A stretch of 64,000 bases of DNA from CAWFFV01 sp963814985 (GTDB lineage Bacteria > Chloroflexota > Ktedonobacteria > Ktedonobacterales > Ktedonobacteraceae): assembly GCA_963814985.1 (NCBI GenBank), contig CAWFFV010000013.1, positions 62,001 through 126,000 on the forward strand, written 5' to 3'. Under the pieces are notes generated by a model that saw only the letters and a program-made list of their open reading frames with translations, did no database searches and was not told the origin of the DNA. Position numbers and translations under genes: made by a program. How positions within the stretch are numbered: the first letter of the stretch is position 1; the number at the start of each line of letters is the position of its first letter. Of the stretch, positions 37,079 to 46,508 are shown in pieces.

Positions 37079-38119
37079 CTACTTTATCGTTTCTGCCTTT
37101 GTTTCTGTAATATCTGCTTTTTCCTGTACTGGATTTAACCACGGCATCATCGCACGCATTTCGCGACCTACATGCTCAATCTGGTGCTGCGCACCAGCAC
37201 GACGCATGGCCTGGAAGCTGGGAAGACCCGCCTGATTTTCCAGAATCCAGCGCGTAGCAAAGGTTCCGTTCTGAATCTCCTGGAGAATCTTGCGCATCTC
37301 GTCACGTGTCCTCTGATCGACTACACGCGGTCCGGAGACATAGTCACCGAACTCGGCAGTATCACTGATCGAGTAGCGCATGTAGCTCATGCCACCCTGA
37401 TACATCAGGTCCACAATCAATTTCACCTCATGCATGCACTCAAAATAGGCAACCTCCGGTTGATAACCAGCTCCTACGAGCGTTTCAAAGCCTGCACGAA
37501 TTAATGAGGTGAGACCGCCACAAAGGACAGCCTGTTCACCAAAGAGATCCGTCTCCGTCTCTTCAGCAATCGTTGTACGCAGGACACCCGCACGTGTGCA
37601 CCCGATGGCGCGGGCATAGGCCAGAGTCATGGCTTGAGCCTGACCAGTAGCATCCTGATGGACAGCCCAGAGTGCAGGAATTCCTATTCCTTCTACGAAA
37701 AGACGACGTAGCATATGCCCAGGACCCTTAGGGGCAACCATCGCAACATCGACATCAGCCGGAGGCACAATCTGCGCATAGTGCAAACTAAAGCCATGAG
37801 CCGTAAAAATTATTTTGCCAGGAGCCAATCCCGGTCTGATATCGCGTTCAAAGACCTCACGGTGATGCTGGTCAGGAAGCAGGAGCATGATAATATCGGC
37901 TTGCTGAGCGGCATCGGCTGGTTCCATAACGCGTAGACCCTCTGCCTCTGCCTTCTGACGACTCTTGCTGGCAGCCGGCAGGCCAACGACCACATCACAA
38001 CCATTGTCACGCATGTTCAATGCATGTGCATGGCCCTGACTACCATAGCCGATAACGGCGACCCGTTTTTGTTGGATGCTCTCTAAATTTGCATCTGCAT
38101 CATAATAGACATTTACCAT
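37079..38119 (-). CDS. ilvC: Ketol-acid reductoisomerase IlvC (class I)
   Basis: A 346-residue enzyme catalysing the second common step of Ile and Val synthesis. The Rossmann motif IGYGSQGHAHALNMRDNG (parts GYGSQGHAHA and LNMRDNG), AHGFSLHYAQI and APKGPGHMLRR are present. The C-terminal knotted domain has the magnesium ligands in EETETDLFGEQAVLCGG (parts EETETDLFGEQ and AVLCGG) and YFECMHEVKLIVDL. Class I length. GAGGAGT precedes the start. Lies six bases after ilvN. Confidence 0.95.
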   Translation of the reverse strand: MVNVYYDADANLESIQQKRVAVIGYGSQGHAHALNMRDNGCDVVVGLPAASKSRQKAEAEGLRVMEPADAAQQADIIMLLLPDQHHREVFERDIRPGLAPGKIIFTAHGFSLHYAQIVPPADVDVAMVAPKGPGHMLRRLFVEGIGIPALWAVHQDATGQAQAMTLAYARAIGCTRAGVLRTTIAEETETDLFGEQAVLCGGLTSLIRAGFETLVGAGYQPEVAYFECMHEVKLIVDLMYQGGMSYMRYSISDTAEFGDYVSGPRVVDQRTRDEMRKILQEIQNGTFATRWILENQAGLPSFQAMRRAGAQHQIEHVGREMRAMMPWLNPVQEKADITETKAETIK

Positions 38120-38125
38120 AGTTGT

Positions 38126-38698
38126 TTACTCCTCACTGTTTTTTTCGACAACACCGTCATCAGTATCTCGTGCAATCGCTACTCGACCAGAGCGAGCAAC
38201 TTCACGAATACCATACTCTTCCAACGAGCACACAAATTTCTCGATCTTCTCTTCGCTACCCGTTACTTCTAAGGTGACTGTTTCAAGAGCTACGTCAACA
38301 GCATGAGCACCGAAAAGATGACCAAGTTCGATGATTTCGTTGAAACTTGCTACAGTGCTCTTAACTTTGATCAGGGCCAGTTCTCGTGTTACAGCCTGTT
38401 GATCTGTCACATTGACGACATGCTGTACATCGACAACTTTACGTAACTGTTCTACAAGGTGATCAACTCCCACTTCAGAGTCATTCACCACAACGGTGAC
38501 ACGCACCATATTTGGCAATTCACCAGGTCCGAGGGCAAGTCTTTGCATATTCGCACGCCGCCGCCGGAAAAGCCCGATCACTTGATCGAGTGCACCAGAT
38601 CGGTCCTCGACTGAGACAATCAATGTATGCGCACGTTCTGTTCCCTCAGGCGCATTAGACTGTCCAGATCGTTCGGTGTGGGCAGTGTGATTTGTCAT
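38126..38698 (-). CDS. ilvN: Acetolactate synthase small (regulatory) subunit IlvN
   Basis: A 190-residue subunit with an N-terminal ACT domain (TLIVSVEDRSGALDQVIGLF as TLIVSVEDRSG and ALDQVIGLF) and a C-terminal ACT-like half (ELALIKV, FGAHAVDV). It binds valine and modulates IlvB. The ATG at 38698 has GAGGAG nine bases upstream within the end of ilvB; the ATG at 38716 lies inside ilvB. An acidic, Ser/Gly-rich N-terminal 25 residues precede the ACT domain. Confidence 0.92.
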   Translation of the reverse strand: MTNHTAHTERSGQSNAPEGTERAHTLIVSVEDRSGALDQVIGLFRRRRANMQRLALGPGELPNMVRVTVVVNDSEVGVDHLVEQLRKVVDVQHVVNVTDQQAVTRELALIKVKSTVASFNEIIELGHLFGAHAVDVALETVTLEVTGSEEKIEKFVCSLEEYGIREVARSGRVAIARDTDDGVVEKNSEE

Positions 38699-38699
38699 T

Positions 38700-40470
38700 T
38701 CAAGCATTCTCCTCAACCGTCTCTTCGATCATCGTGGTAATAGCTGAACCAGGAGCAACCATTGGATAGACGTTGGCCTCCGCCTGGATGCGAAAATCGA
38801 TGATGACGGTTCCTTCTGTTTCCATAGCACGCTTAACAGCCGCTTCCACCTCCTGACGCCTCGTCACACACATTCCTGTAAGCCCATAGGCAGCGGCCAA
38901 CTGTACATAGTTGGGACCACTGATAGGTGTTTCAGAGTAGTTACGTGAATGGAAGAACTGTTGCCATTGACGCACCATACCAAGATAGCCATTGTTCATG
39001 ATAGCAACTTTGATGGTGATGCCTTCCTGTCGCAGAGTGGCCAGCTCCTGAATATTCATCTGGATACCACCATCGCCAGCAACAACCCACACGGGGGCGT
39101 CAGGCATACCCATCTTAACACCCATAGCTGCGGGGAGTGCAAAGCCCATGGTACCAAGTCCACCAGAAGTGATATGGCTATTAAGACGCGTCCAACGGTA
39201 ATGGCGGGCCGTCCACATCTGGTGCTGACCAACATCGGAGACAATGATCGCCTCACCACGAGTAGCCTTATGAATTGCAGACAGGATGCTGATAGGGTCC
39301 GGACACTCCTCATCACGCTTAATATTCTGAAGTCGTTCTTCATCTTTTGCCTGCCAGGAACGGATTTCGTTGATCCAGCCACTCTTATCATCTGGAGCAA
39401 CAGCCTCACTGAGAGCTCTCAAAGCAACTTTAGCATCGGAAACAATAGGGACCGTCGCCACTTTGACTTTGTGCATTTCGCTGGGATCAATGTCGATATG
39501 AATGAAGTGTGCATGAGGTGCAAACTCACTAACCTTGCCTGTGACACGATCATCAAAGCGTAAACCAACGCCAATAATAAGGTCTGCTTCACCAATCGCA
39601 CGATTGACATGAGCGGGACCATGCATACCAGGCATCCCAATATGAAGAGGATGTGTATCAGGTAAGGAACTCAGGCCAAGCAGGGTAGTAATCACCGGAA
39701 TGTTGACCTTTTCAGCAAAAGCTCGTAGCTCAGCATAGGCATTGGACAAGATAATCCCATGACCAGCCATGATCAGAGGGCGCTGCGCATGAGCAATCAG
39801 AGATGCAGCCCTGGAGAGCACATATGCCGAGAGACCTGACGAAGCGACATACGCTAGATACTCTTGAGAAGTTACTGCGGTCGGGCGGTACTGGCGTCTT
39901 CTGCATTTGCACATCCTTGGGGATATCGACTAAGACAGGACCAGGGCGACCACTACGAGCGACACGAAAGGCTTCATGAATGACATCAGCGATTTCCTCT
40001 GTACTACGTACCAGGAAATTATGCTTGGTAATAGGCTGTGTGACACCAATCACATCGGTTTCCTGGAAGGCATCGCGTCCAATGGAGTGCCGTGCCACCT
40101 GCCCGGTAATTGCGACGACAGGGGTGGAATCCATAAACGCGGTTGCTAAACCAGTCACGAGATTGGTAGCTCCTGGGCCGCTGGTTGCCACGCAAACGCC
40201 AACTTTTCCTGTCGCACGAGCATAGCCATCAGCTGCATGTGCTGCGGCCTGTTCATGTCTGACCAGGACATGGTGAAGCGATGGATAGGAGGTGAGTGCG
40301 TCATAAAAGGGCATAATGGCACCACCAGGATACCCATAGAGCAATGTCACTCCTTCACGCACCAGTGCCTCACAAAGAATATGGCTCCCTGCCAGCTCAC
40401 GTGCGTCTTCCTGCTGATTTGCTTGATATGCGGTGCCTACCTGTTGAATAATTTTTGCAGCGATTGCCAT
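38700..40470 (-). CDS. ilvB: Acetolactate synthase large subunit IlvB, frame broken once
   Basis: The thiamine-diphosphate enzyme that starts Ile and Val synthesis. ThDP-activating Glu is in LVRHEQAAAHAADGYARATG (parts RHEQAAAHAADG, YARATG). The C-terminal half has the ThDP/Mg signature GDGGIQMNIQELAT and NNGYLGMVRQWQ. A single extra base in 39883-39885 (GGGC for GGC on the plus strand) splits the gene; corrected, PVPPTAVTSQEYLAY joins the halves for 589 residues. The ATG at 40470 has AGGAGG. Preceded by an attenuator and leader peptide. Confidence 0.9.
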
Positions 40471-40494
40471 AATTCCTCCTGAATAATTGACGAT

Positions 40495-40531
40495 AAAAAA
40501 CGAGGACCCCCGACATTGGGAGGTCCTCGTT
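40495..40531 (-). terminator. Attenuator (intrinsic terminator) upstream of ilvB
   Basis: On the minus strand the arms AACGAGGACC and GGTCCTCGTT (40499-40508 and 40522-40531) form a 10-bp stem followed by TTTTTT (40495-40500). It lies 25 bp upstream of the ilvB start and after the leader peptide, the position of a transcriptional attenuator. Confidence 0.8.
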
Positions 40532-40570
40532 AGGTTACCTTCTCTGGATTGGGTTGCTTCGTTGCTCCCG

Positions 40571-40711
40571 TTAATCTCCCTGTACGTTTGGTATGGCTGG
40601 TCGTATCGTAAGCCCTACCAGACTCTCAAGCCTTACGAGTCCGGCAAGGCCGATAAGGAGGAGGCTAATAATTACAGGACTTACAAGGAGGAGGGAGCAT
40701 ACAAGAAGCAT
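40571..40711 (-). CDS. Leader peptide of the ilvB-leu cluster, rich in Leu, Val and Ile
   Basis: A 46-residue frame beginning at an ATG at 40711. Thirteen Leu, six Val and five Ile make 24 of 46 residues, with runs such as SLLLVSPVIISLLLIGL. It ends at 40571, 40 bp before the attenuator hairpin. Such content is typical of ribosome-mediated attenuation, where stalling at branched-chain codons prevents the terminator from forming. No clear ribosome site is visible, and the frame is open further upstream, so the real start is uncertain. Confidence 0.6.
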   Translation of the reverse strand: MLLVCSLLLVSPVIISLLLIGLAGLVRLESLVGLTIRPAIPNVQGD

Positions 40712-40724
40712 CACGGTAAACAAA

Positions 40725-40750
40725 GAAACCGACGTGTTTACGTCGGTTTC
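40725..40750 (-). promoter_or_regulatory. Hairpin at the start of the leader peptide region
   Basis: Perfect 11-bp inverted repeat GAAACCGACGT, loop GTTT. On the minus strand it is followed by TTTGTTT. It may be a pause or terminator hairpin within the ilvB leader, just ahead of the leader peptide ATG. Confidence 0.5.
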
Positions 40751-40997
40751 AATCAGGGCGCGCGCACTTGCAGCGGCAGACATACACATTGCAGGCATAG
40801 AGAAGGGCATACGCATGGCGTCACAACGACCAGCAGGTATTGCAGTCTGTGCCACACTTAACGTTGCCAACATTTTTCTACTCCATTTCAAGCTCGGATG
40901 AGCCGCCTGCGTCGAAATATGATATTGCTTATTACGTACAGAGGTGACTACAGCAACATTGCTGGCACTCTCCGTAACGTTGATTCGTCGTTTTTGA

Positions 40998-41027
40998 GCA
41001 TACACCACCTCACAAATATTTGTCAAC
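40998..41027 (-). promoter_or_regulatory. Possible promoter of the ilvB operon
   Basis: On the minus strand TTGACA (41022-41027), 18-bp spacer, TATGCT (40998-41003). The -35 is consensus. Transcription from here gives a leader of about 500 nt containing the hairpin, leader peptide and attenuator. Confidence 0.4.
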
Positions 41028-41181
41028 CCCCTAAAACAAGTCCTTGCCAGAGATTGGAGAAAACATACACGAGCAGATGGCTGGCTATAGACACTCCAAA
41101 CATACAAGCGAGTCAGATGGAATAACTTTGGCCTTGTTTCAATCAGGTAACGTTGCAGGTAATACCCTGGGTTGATCACGG

Positions 41182-41211
41182 TTGTCAACATACGCATGTG
41201 TGTGCTAGAAT
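41182..41211 (+). promoter_or_regulatory. Possible promoter of padR
   Basis: TTGTCA (41182-41187), 18-bp spacer, TAGAAT (41206-41211), 59 bp upstream of the padR ATG. AT-rich ATATATCA repeats between them and the start could be a PadR operator. Confidence 0.4.
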
Positions 41212-41269
41212 AAGCACACTTCGTCATATATCAGAATTGGTATATATCATACATTGTATAGGAACCTAC

Positions 41270-41852
41270 ATGACAGTAACAACTCTTGGTTATGCACTGC
41301 TTGGACTGTTGGCTCGCGAATCGTGCTTCTGGTTACGATCTCGGTCGGCAATTACGAGCACCCATCGGCTTTTTCTGGCGCGCTCGCTACAGCCAGATTT
41401 ACCCCGAACTGGCAAAGCTTGAGGCGCAGGGTCTCGTCAAACACAAAGTTGTGCAACAGCAGGACCTGCCGGATAAAAAGGTCTATGCAATCACTCCAGA
41501 GGGCCACGCACTTCTCTCTTCCTGGGTAACAGCTCCCATCGAGTTATCACATATCCGCGACGAACTGGTACTGAAAGCCTACTCCCTGTGGCTGGCCGAT
41601 CCTGAAGCAGCTTTGGCACTTTTTCGCACTCATGAACAGCAGCACGCAAAGCAGCTTGAGATGTATGAGGGCATTCGGCAGCAGATGGAACAGCAACAGA
41701 GTGAGCAACCACAGTGCCTCCTCACGTTTCCGATTTTTGGCCAGTATGCCACATTACAGCGAGGCATTGGCTACGAAAGAGAATATCTCGCGTGGTGCCG
41801 CTGGGTTATCAGCCAGTTAGAGCAGGCAATCCATACCACAAGCCAGCCATAA
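41270..41852 (+). CDS. PadR family transcriptional regulator, frame broken once
   Basis: A winged-helix repressor of about 193 residues. The N-terminus TVTTLGYALLGLLARESC is followed after the break by SGYDLGRQLRAPIGFFW and YSQIYPELAKLEAQGLV, the standard PadR helix-turn-helix and wing, with KKVYAITPEGHALLSSW. A helical C-terminal dimerisation domain follows. One extra T at 41327-41328 (TGCTTCTGG for TGCTCTGG) splits the frame. The ATG has an AGGAA site. It lies upstream of a sugar ABC transporter and may control that or the divergent region. Confidence 0.85.
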
Positions 41853-42037
41853 GAGCAAGGAGCTCCCAAAGCAAAAGAATGGGGGCCAGCCACCTGCGAC
41901 GGCGAGGAGATCTGAAGAGTTACACCCACACAATGAAATACAGTGTGATAATTTGTACTGAAAAGGGGTAGTATATACGATAGGTATTCTACTGAAGTAA
42001 AATGAGTTTCGGGCTTTACTTGCCAAAGGTAGGAAAC

Positions 42038-42073
42038 AAAATAGTTGACAAATCAACTATTTTCGACTATAAT
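42038..42073 (+). promoter_or_regulatory. Consensus sigma70 promoter with overlapping operator palindrome
   Basis: TTGACA (42045-42050), 17-bp spacer and TATAAT (42068-42073), both consensus. A perfect 11-bp inverted repeat AAAATAGTTGA-CAAA-TCAACTATTTT (42038-42063) covers the -35 and spacer, so a repressor bound there would block transcription of the sugar transporter. The leader to malE is about 370 nt. Confidence 0.75.
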
Positions 42074-42446
42074 CAGAGCAGTAAGCTAACTTACATTCTT
42101 TGGTGGATTATTTAGGCACTATCCATCGTAAGATCAAAAAAAGAGGTTCTTTTTTCTCAAAGAGCCTTTACTGCGTAATGCGAGCTTAGAGCGTGCGATG
42201 TAGCACAAGAGAGGAGAAAGACGCCTCTTGAACATCTTAAATCTTCCCCATACATGTATGTATTTATACATGTAAGCAGCGCGACATACCTCGCGGGTGG
42301 GCTCCGCACTAGCAATCAGAGAAGCACACGAGTAAAAGTGTGATCGTTCTCATATCCACACATCATACATCTCTGTTGTCCATACTCGTATGAAGAGGGA
42401 ATACATCGGTATTCCAGACAGGTTCCGACTATGGAGGGATTGGGTT

Positions 42447-43697
42447 ATGTCATTTAAGCGCATTCTTACATGCATTCTTCCACTCGTGCTTCTGGGTGCA
42501 ATGCTACTATCAGCGTGTGGCACAACGGCTAGTACTCCTACCCCTACCGACAATACGCCACAAACCATCACTATCTGGCATGGTTGGCAAGGTACCTATC
42601 TCGACGCGAAAAAGGCTATCTTTGATGCTTACCATAAGCTACATCCCAACGTTACGATTAAGCTCGTTGAACAAGATCAGGTCGTTAGTAAATCCATCAC
42701 TGCCGTGAAAGCTCAGAATGGTCCTGATATCATCGCATGGGTAGACGACTCTCTAGGCCAACTGGTAGATACCCGCACCGTCGTTCCAATAGATCAGTAC
42801 ATTGGTGCTGATTACCTCAACAAGAACTATAGCAAAGCGGCTGCACAAGCGCTAACTTTCAATGGCAAAGTCTACGGCGTACCAGAGACAGTTGAAGCCG
42901 TCACCATTATGTACAACAAGAAGCTTGTCAATGCGAGTGACTTGCCCAAGACGACCGATGATATGCTCGCATTTGCTAAGAGCTATCAACAGAAGAACCC
43001 TGGCAAATATGGGATTGTCTGGCCAACACAAGATCCTTACTACAACGCAGCATGGTTCTACGGGTTCGGAGCCTACTATGTGAAGGCTGATGGCACAGTT
43101 GGCTTGAATTCAGCTCAGGGTGTTGCCGCTGCTAAATTCATTTCGTCATTCAAACCCTACCTGCCAAAACAGATCGATGGTAATGTCGCCGCCTCACTCT
43201 TCACCGAAGGCAAAGCTGCTGCTATCATCAATGGTCCCTGGTCATACTCTGACTATGCAACCAAAGCCGGTATCGATGTTGGATTTGCTCTTTTACCAAC
43301 CGTAACAGCAAACAACGCGGCACCTGCATCACCGTTTGTTGGTGTGAAGTCACTATGGGTGTCCAGTAACGCCAAAAACCAGGCCCTGTGTGCTGACATC
43401 TTGAAGTTCTACACCAACGCTGAAAACCAGATCGCGATGATCAAAGCCACCGGTGAAATCCCGGCGAACCTGACAGCATCCCAGGATCCCGCCGTGTCAA
43501 CAAACCCGGCCCTCGCTGGCTATGCGGATCAGGTTAAGGTCGGAACACCTCTGCCAAACACACCCTACATGTCAGCTCTCTGGACTCCTGTCGGCAATGC
43601 GCTGGCCGCCAGCTGGGCAGGAAACCAAACTCCTGAAGCTGCAATGAAATCGGCACAAGATGCGGCTCTCAAGGGTGTCCAGGGTATCCAATCATAG
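42447..43697 (+). CDS. Sugar ABC transporter solute-binding lipoprotein (maltose type)
   Basis: A 416-residue binding protein. A lipoprotein signal peptide is clear: basic start MSFKR, hydrophobic ILTCILPLVLLGAML, and lipobox LSAC. The mature part has TITIWHGWQGTYLDAKKAIFD-type start (TITIWHGW), the family motif EGKAAAIINGPW and YSDYATKAGIDVGFALLP (parts YSDYATKAG, IDVGFALLP), as in MalE-like family 1 proteins. The ATG at 42447 follows GGAGGG; the frame opens further up. It is followed by two permeases; no ATPase is adjacent, so a shared ATPase (MsmK-like) is likely used. Confidence 0.9.
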   Translation: MSFKRILTCILPLVLLGAMLLSACGTTASTPTPTDNTPQTITIWHGWQGTYLDAKKAIFDAYHKLHPNVTIKLVEQDQVVSKSITAVKAQNGPDIIAWVDDSLGQLVDTRTVVPIDQYIGADYLNKNYSKAAAQALTFNGKVYGVPETVEAVTIMYNKKLVNASDLPKTTDDMLAFAKSYQQKNPGKYGIVWPTQDPYYNAAWFYGFGAYYVKADGTVGLNSAQGVAAAKFISSFKPYLPKQIDGNVAASLFTEGKAAAIINGPWSYSDYATKAGIDVGFALLPTVTANNAAPASPFVGVKSLWVSSNAKNQALCADILKFYTNAENQIAMIKATGEIPANLTASQDPAVSTNPALAGYADQVKVGTPLPNTPYMSALWTPVGNALAASWAGNQTPEAAMKSAQDAALKGVQGIQS

Positions 43698-43752
43698 GGA
43701 TAGGGATGTAATACTAAAACCTGGCTCTGCGTTACTGCTTTGCCAAGGTTTG

Positions 43753-43797
43753 AAGGGTGGAAGACCAGAAATGCATGCATGGCTCTCCACCCTTTTT
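43753..43797 (+). terminator. Hairpin with T-run between binding protein and permease genes
   Basis: AAGGGTGGA (43753-43761) pairs with TCCACCCTT (43786-43794), followed by TTT. Located just after the binding-protein gene, it probably lowers expression of the downstream permeases relative to the binding protein. Confidence 0.65.
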
Positions 43798-43975
43798 CGT
43801 ATCACCTGTCTCTAGCACACTATTGCGGTAAAGCGGGTATACCAACATCCTGGCCTCCTTAGTTGCTTCTCACTTCACCAAATGCCTGAAGAGTTTATCC
43901 CCTTCAAAGAGTCGATGGGGCGGAAAGGATACACATAACAATGATGCACCACTATCCTGGAAGGAGACTTAATTC

Positions 43976-44896
43976 ATGCTAAAGGTCAGACGCACAACCA
44001 TTTTTCTCTACTTGCTGCCGATGATCGCAACGATTGCGATCATCAATCTGACTCCCATTCTCTACACATTCTATCTCTCAGGCACGAATAACACAGCATT
44101 TAATAACGAATACAAATTCGTTGGTCTGACGAACTACCGGGATCTATTCTTTACAGTCAACAGTGATCTGTTTTACGTGATCGGACTTACCATCCTCTAC
44201 GTTGTCGCCTGCGTAAGTTTGTTCTTGATCGTGGGAATGATCACGGCTCTGGCATTAAACAACCAGAAGATCAAAGGCTTAGCGTTCTGGCGTATGATCC
44301 TGCTCGTTCCCTGGGCCGTACCATCGGCCATCACAGCGCTGATCTGGAAATTCCTCTTCAACTATGATTTTGGTCCCATTAACCAGATTGCACGTGTGTT
44401 CTTCGGCAAAGGCTTTGGCATTCCCTGGCTGCTCGACCCGGTGTGGGCGTTTATTGCCGTAGTCATAGTCAATCTTTGGCTCTCCTATCCATTTTTCACG
44501 GTTGTGATTTTAGGTGCTTTACAGAGTGTACCCCAGGAGTTGAATGAGGCAGCCAATGTCGATGGCGCTAACTCATGGCAGCGTTTCACAAATGTGACCC
44601 TGCCACTACTACGGCCAGCCATCACTCCTGCCGCAATCCTGAGTGCTATAGGAACTTTCCAGATGTTCAATACTGTCTATCTCATCACTCAAGGTGGACC
44701 GATCATAGACGCATCTCGGCCAGGAGCGACAACGTTTGTGATGATCTACATGTATAATCAGGTTCTAGGACAGGCAGCTGCAAATGTTCATTATGGACGT
44801 ATTGCTACATTTTCAATCACCATTTTCATTATTCTCGGCACTCTCACCTTCCTGGCACGCTCGACAGGGCCGGAGAAGAAGGAGGTACTCGGATGA
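43976..44896 (+). CDS. Sugar ABC transporter permease (MalF-like)
   Basis: A 306-residue membrane protein with six predicted transmembrane segments, the first at about 8-30. The EAA loop that contacts the ATPase reads LNEAANVDGANSWQRFTNVT (parts LNEAANVDGA and NSWQRFTNVTLPLL). Shorter than E. coli MalF because the large periplasmic loop is missing, as in most such transporters. The ATG follows GGAAGGAG. Its stop overlaps the next gene's probable ATG (ATGA at 44893). Confidence 0.9.
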   Translation: MLKVRRTTIFLYLLPMIATIAIINLTPILYTFYLSGTNNTAFNNEYKFVGLTNYRDLFFTVNSDLFYVIGLTILYVVACVSLFLIVGMITALALNNQKIKGLAFWRMILLVPWAVPSAITALIWKFLFNYDFGPINQIARVFFGKGFGIPWLLDPVWAFIAVVIVNLWLSYPFFTVVILGALQSVPQELNEAANVDGANSWQRFTNVTLPLLRPAITPAAILSAIGTFQMFNTVYLITQGGPIIDASRPGATTFVMIYMYNQVLGQAAANVHYGRIATFSITIFIILGTLTFLARSTGPEKKEVLG

Positions 44897-45860
44897 GCGA
44901 CCAGACAACTGAATGCATGCCAGCACAAATACAAAAGCAGTAGTCCACCAACAGGACTGTAGCTCGCCCACAAGAGCGGACAAACGCAATCGCTACGATC
45001 ATGCGTAGACGTTTTTTCTCAGGAATTCTTTTAGGCTTGATCTATGTATTCCTGATTGCGATGACTATCTTTGCGCTGTTCCCCATCTATTACGTAATTC
45101 AGGCATCACTGGCCGGTGGCCAAAACCTCTATAGCACTGACCTGCATCTTCTGCCTGCAAATCCTACCCTTGATAATTATGTTTATGCATTCACACAAGA
45201 ACCTATTCTATCCTGGTTGGGAAATAGCTTCCTGGTCAGCGGGTTAGCGACGGCTATCGGCCTGCTTTTCTCCATGACAGGAGCCTATGCACTCTCGCGT
45301 TTCCGCTTTGCAGGGCGCGAGATCACGCTGAATCTGCTCCTGGCGCTCCAGGCCTTCCCTGGCTTACTGGCAATCACAGCATATTACTATCTCCTGCAAT
45401 ACCTGGGTCTCCTCAATAATGCTCCATTGATCGGCCTGGCACTGATCAATGCGGCGGGCGCACTCGTTTTCGGGTGCTGGAACATCAAGGGCTACTTTGA
45501 TACTCTCCCAGTAGAGCTAGAACAGGCTGCAATGATCGACGGAGCCAGCCATACCCAGGCCTTCTGGCGCATCACCCTGCCGCTGGCTGCGCCGGCACTG
45601 GCAGCTTCCGCCTTGTTTATGTTTATCGGGGGTTGGAACGAGTACGCACTGGCAAATTTTGTGCTCAACGCAAACGATACAGCAGGGAGCAACCTCACAT
45701 TTATCCTGGGTCTCTACCACTTACAAGGGACCCCTACCATACACCATGGGGCTACTTCGCTGCAACTTCTGTCATCGTCTCAGTACCACTCATGCTCCTG
45801 TTCCTGTACGCACAGCGCTTCTTCAAAACAGGTCTGACTATCGGTGGTGTAAAGGGTTAA
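44893..45860 (+). CDS. Sugar ABC transporter permease (MalG-like), with in-frame TAG and a frameshift
   Basis: The second permease, with six predicted membrane segments. The EAA loop is EQAAMIDGASHTQAFWRITL (parts EQAAMIDGAS and FWRITLPLA). The likely start is ATG 44893, overlapping the malF-like stop, but an in-frame TAG at 44941-44943 interrupts the N-terminal 16 codons; otherwise ATG 45001 would be used, which has no clear ribosome site. Near the 3' end a C is missing from the run at 45731-45735. Restoring it gives TPYHTPWGYFAATSVIVSVP (parts YHTPWGYFAA and TSVIVSVPLM), the last membrane segment and tail FFKTGLTIGGVKG, ending at 45860. Confidence 0.85.
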
Positions 45861-45889
45861 GATTTCTCCATAGACCACTGAAGCAAACA

Positions 45890-45922
45890 AAAGGGGACAC
45901 CTGACGTAAATGTGTCCCCTTT
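45890..45922. terminator. Bidirectional terminator between the permease and thpR genes
   Basis: AAAGGGGACAC (45890-45900) pairs with GTGTCCCCTTT (45912-45922) around an 11-nt loop. The stop of thpR lies at its right edge. Confidence 0.8.
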
Positions 45923-46508
45923 ACCTTTGTTTCTCCTTCAGAGCATATTCACGCAAACATGTATATCGTGCCCCTGTTCTCAATAACTCACTTTTCATCA
46001 CGCTCACATGTTGCACCTGGTATATATGAGAAGAGATGATCCCCTGTTGCTTTCCGGTAAGCAGACTGTGCAAAGTTTCTTGCTCATCAGGATTTAGCGG
46101 AGCCTTGATACGAGCGAGGGTTAAGTGCGGTGAAAAGGGACGTTTATCAACCTCGAAACCTCGTTGCTCCAATTCACGGTTGAGGGTACGATGCAGGTGC
46201 AACAGTGTCCCCGAGGTCTCTTCAATGCCCATCCAGACAATGCGAGGCTGGCGCACTGAACCGAATACCCCAGGACGCGAGAGGCAATAGGAAAAGACAC
46301 TCTCCTGTAAGGCGGCGCTTTCGGCAGCCTGCATAGCCTCTGCCAACTGGCGATCAGTGAGTTCGCCTAAAAAGGCTAGTGTGAGATGAATGCTCTCAGG
46401 ATTTACCCAGTGTATAGCGGGTAATACTTGCGCCACCTGGCGGATGACTCCTTCCAGGTGACGTTGCAGAGTTTCATTCATCTCAAGAGCAATGAATGTT
46501 CTAATCAT
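45921..46508 (-). CDS. thpR: RNA 2',3'-cyclic phosphodiesterase ThpR (2H family)
   Basis: A 195-residue 2H phosphoesterase. The two HxT motifs are visible, IHLTLAFLG near residue 41 and PHLTLARIK near residue 128, at normal spacing. It hydrolyses 2',3'-cyclic phosphate ends of RNA; an older name is 2'-5' RNA ligase. The start overlaps the ftsH stop in an ATGA arrangement, so it is translated after ftsH. Confidence 0.9.
   Translation of the reverse strand: MIRTFIALEMNETLQRHLEGVIRQVAQVLPAIHWVNPESIHLTLAFLGELTDRQLAEAMQAAESAALQESVFSYCLSRPGVFGSVRQPRIVWMGIEETSGTLLHLHRTLNRELEQRGFEVDKRPFSPHLTLARIKAPLNPDEQETLHSLLTGKQQGIISSHIYQVQHVSVMKSELLRTGARYTCLREYALKEKQR

Noticed and set aside
40498..40900. A T-box riboswitch upstream of ilvB
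   Set aside because: I looked for the conserved AGGGTGG(N)ACCGCG-type sequence on the minus strand and did not find it. The Leu/Val/Ile-rich peptide fits better.
40571..41227. A 218-residue minus-strand protein upstream of ilvB
   Set aside because: Only the last 46 codons have distinctive composition; the rest spans hairpins and a likely promoter and looks non-coding. I read the end as a leader peptide.
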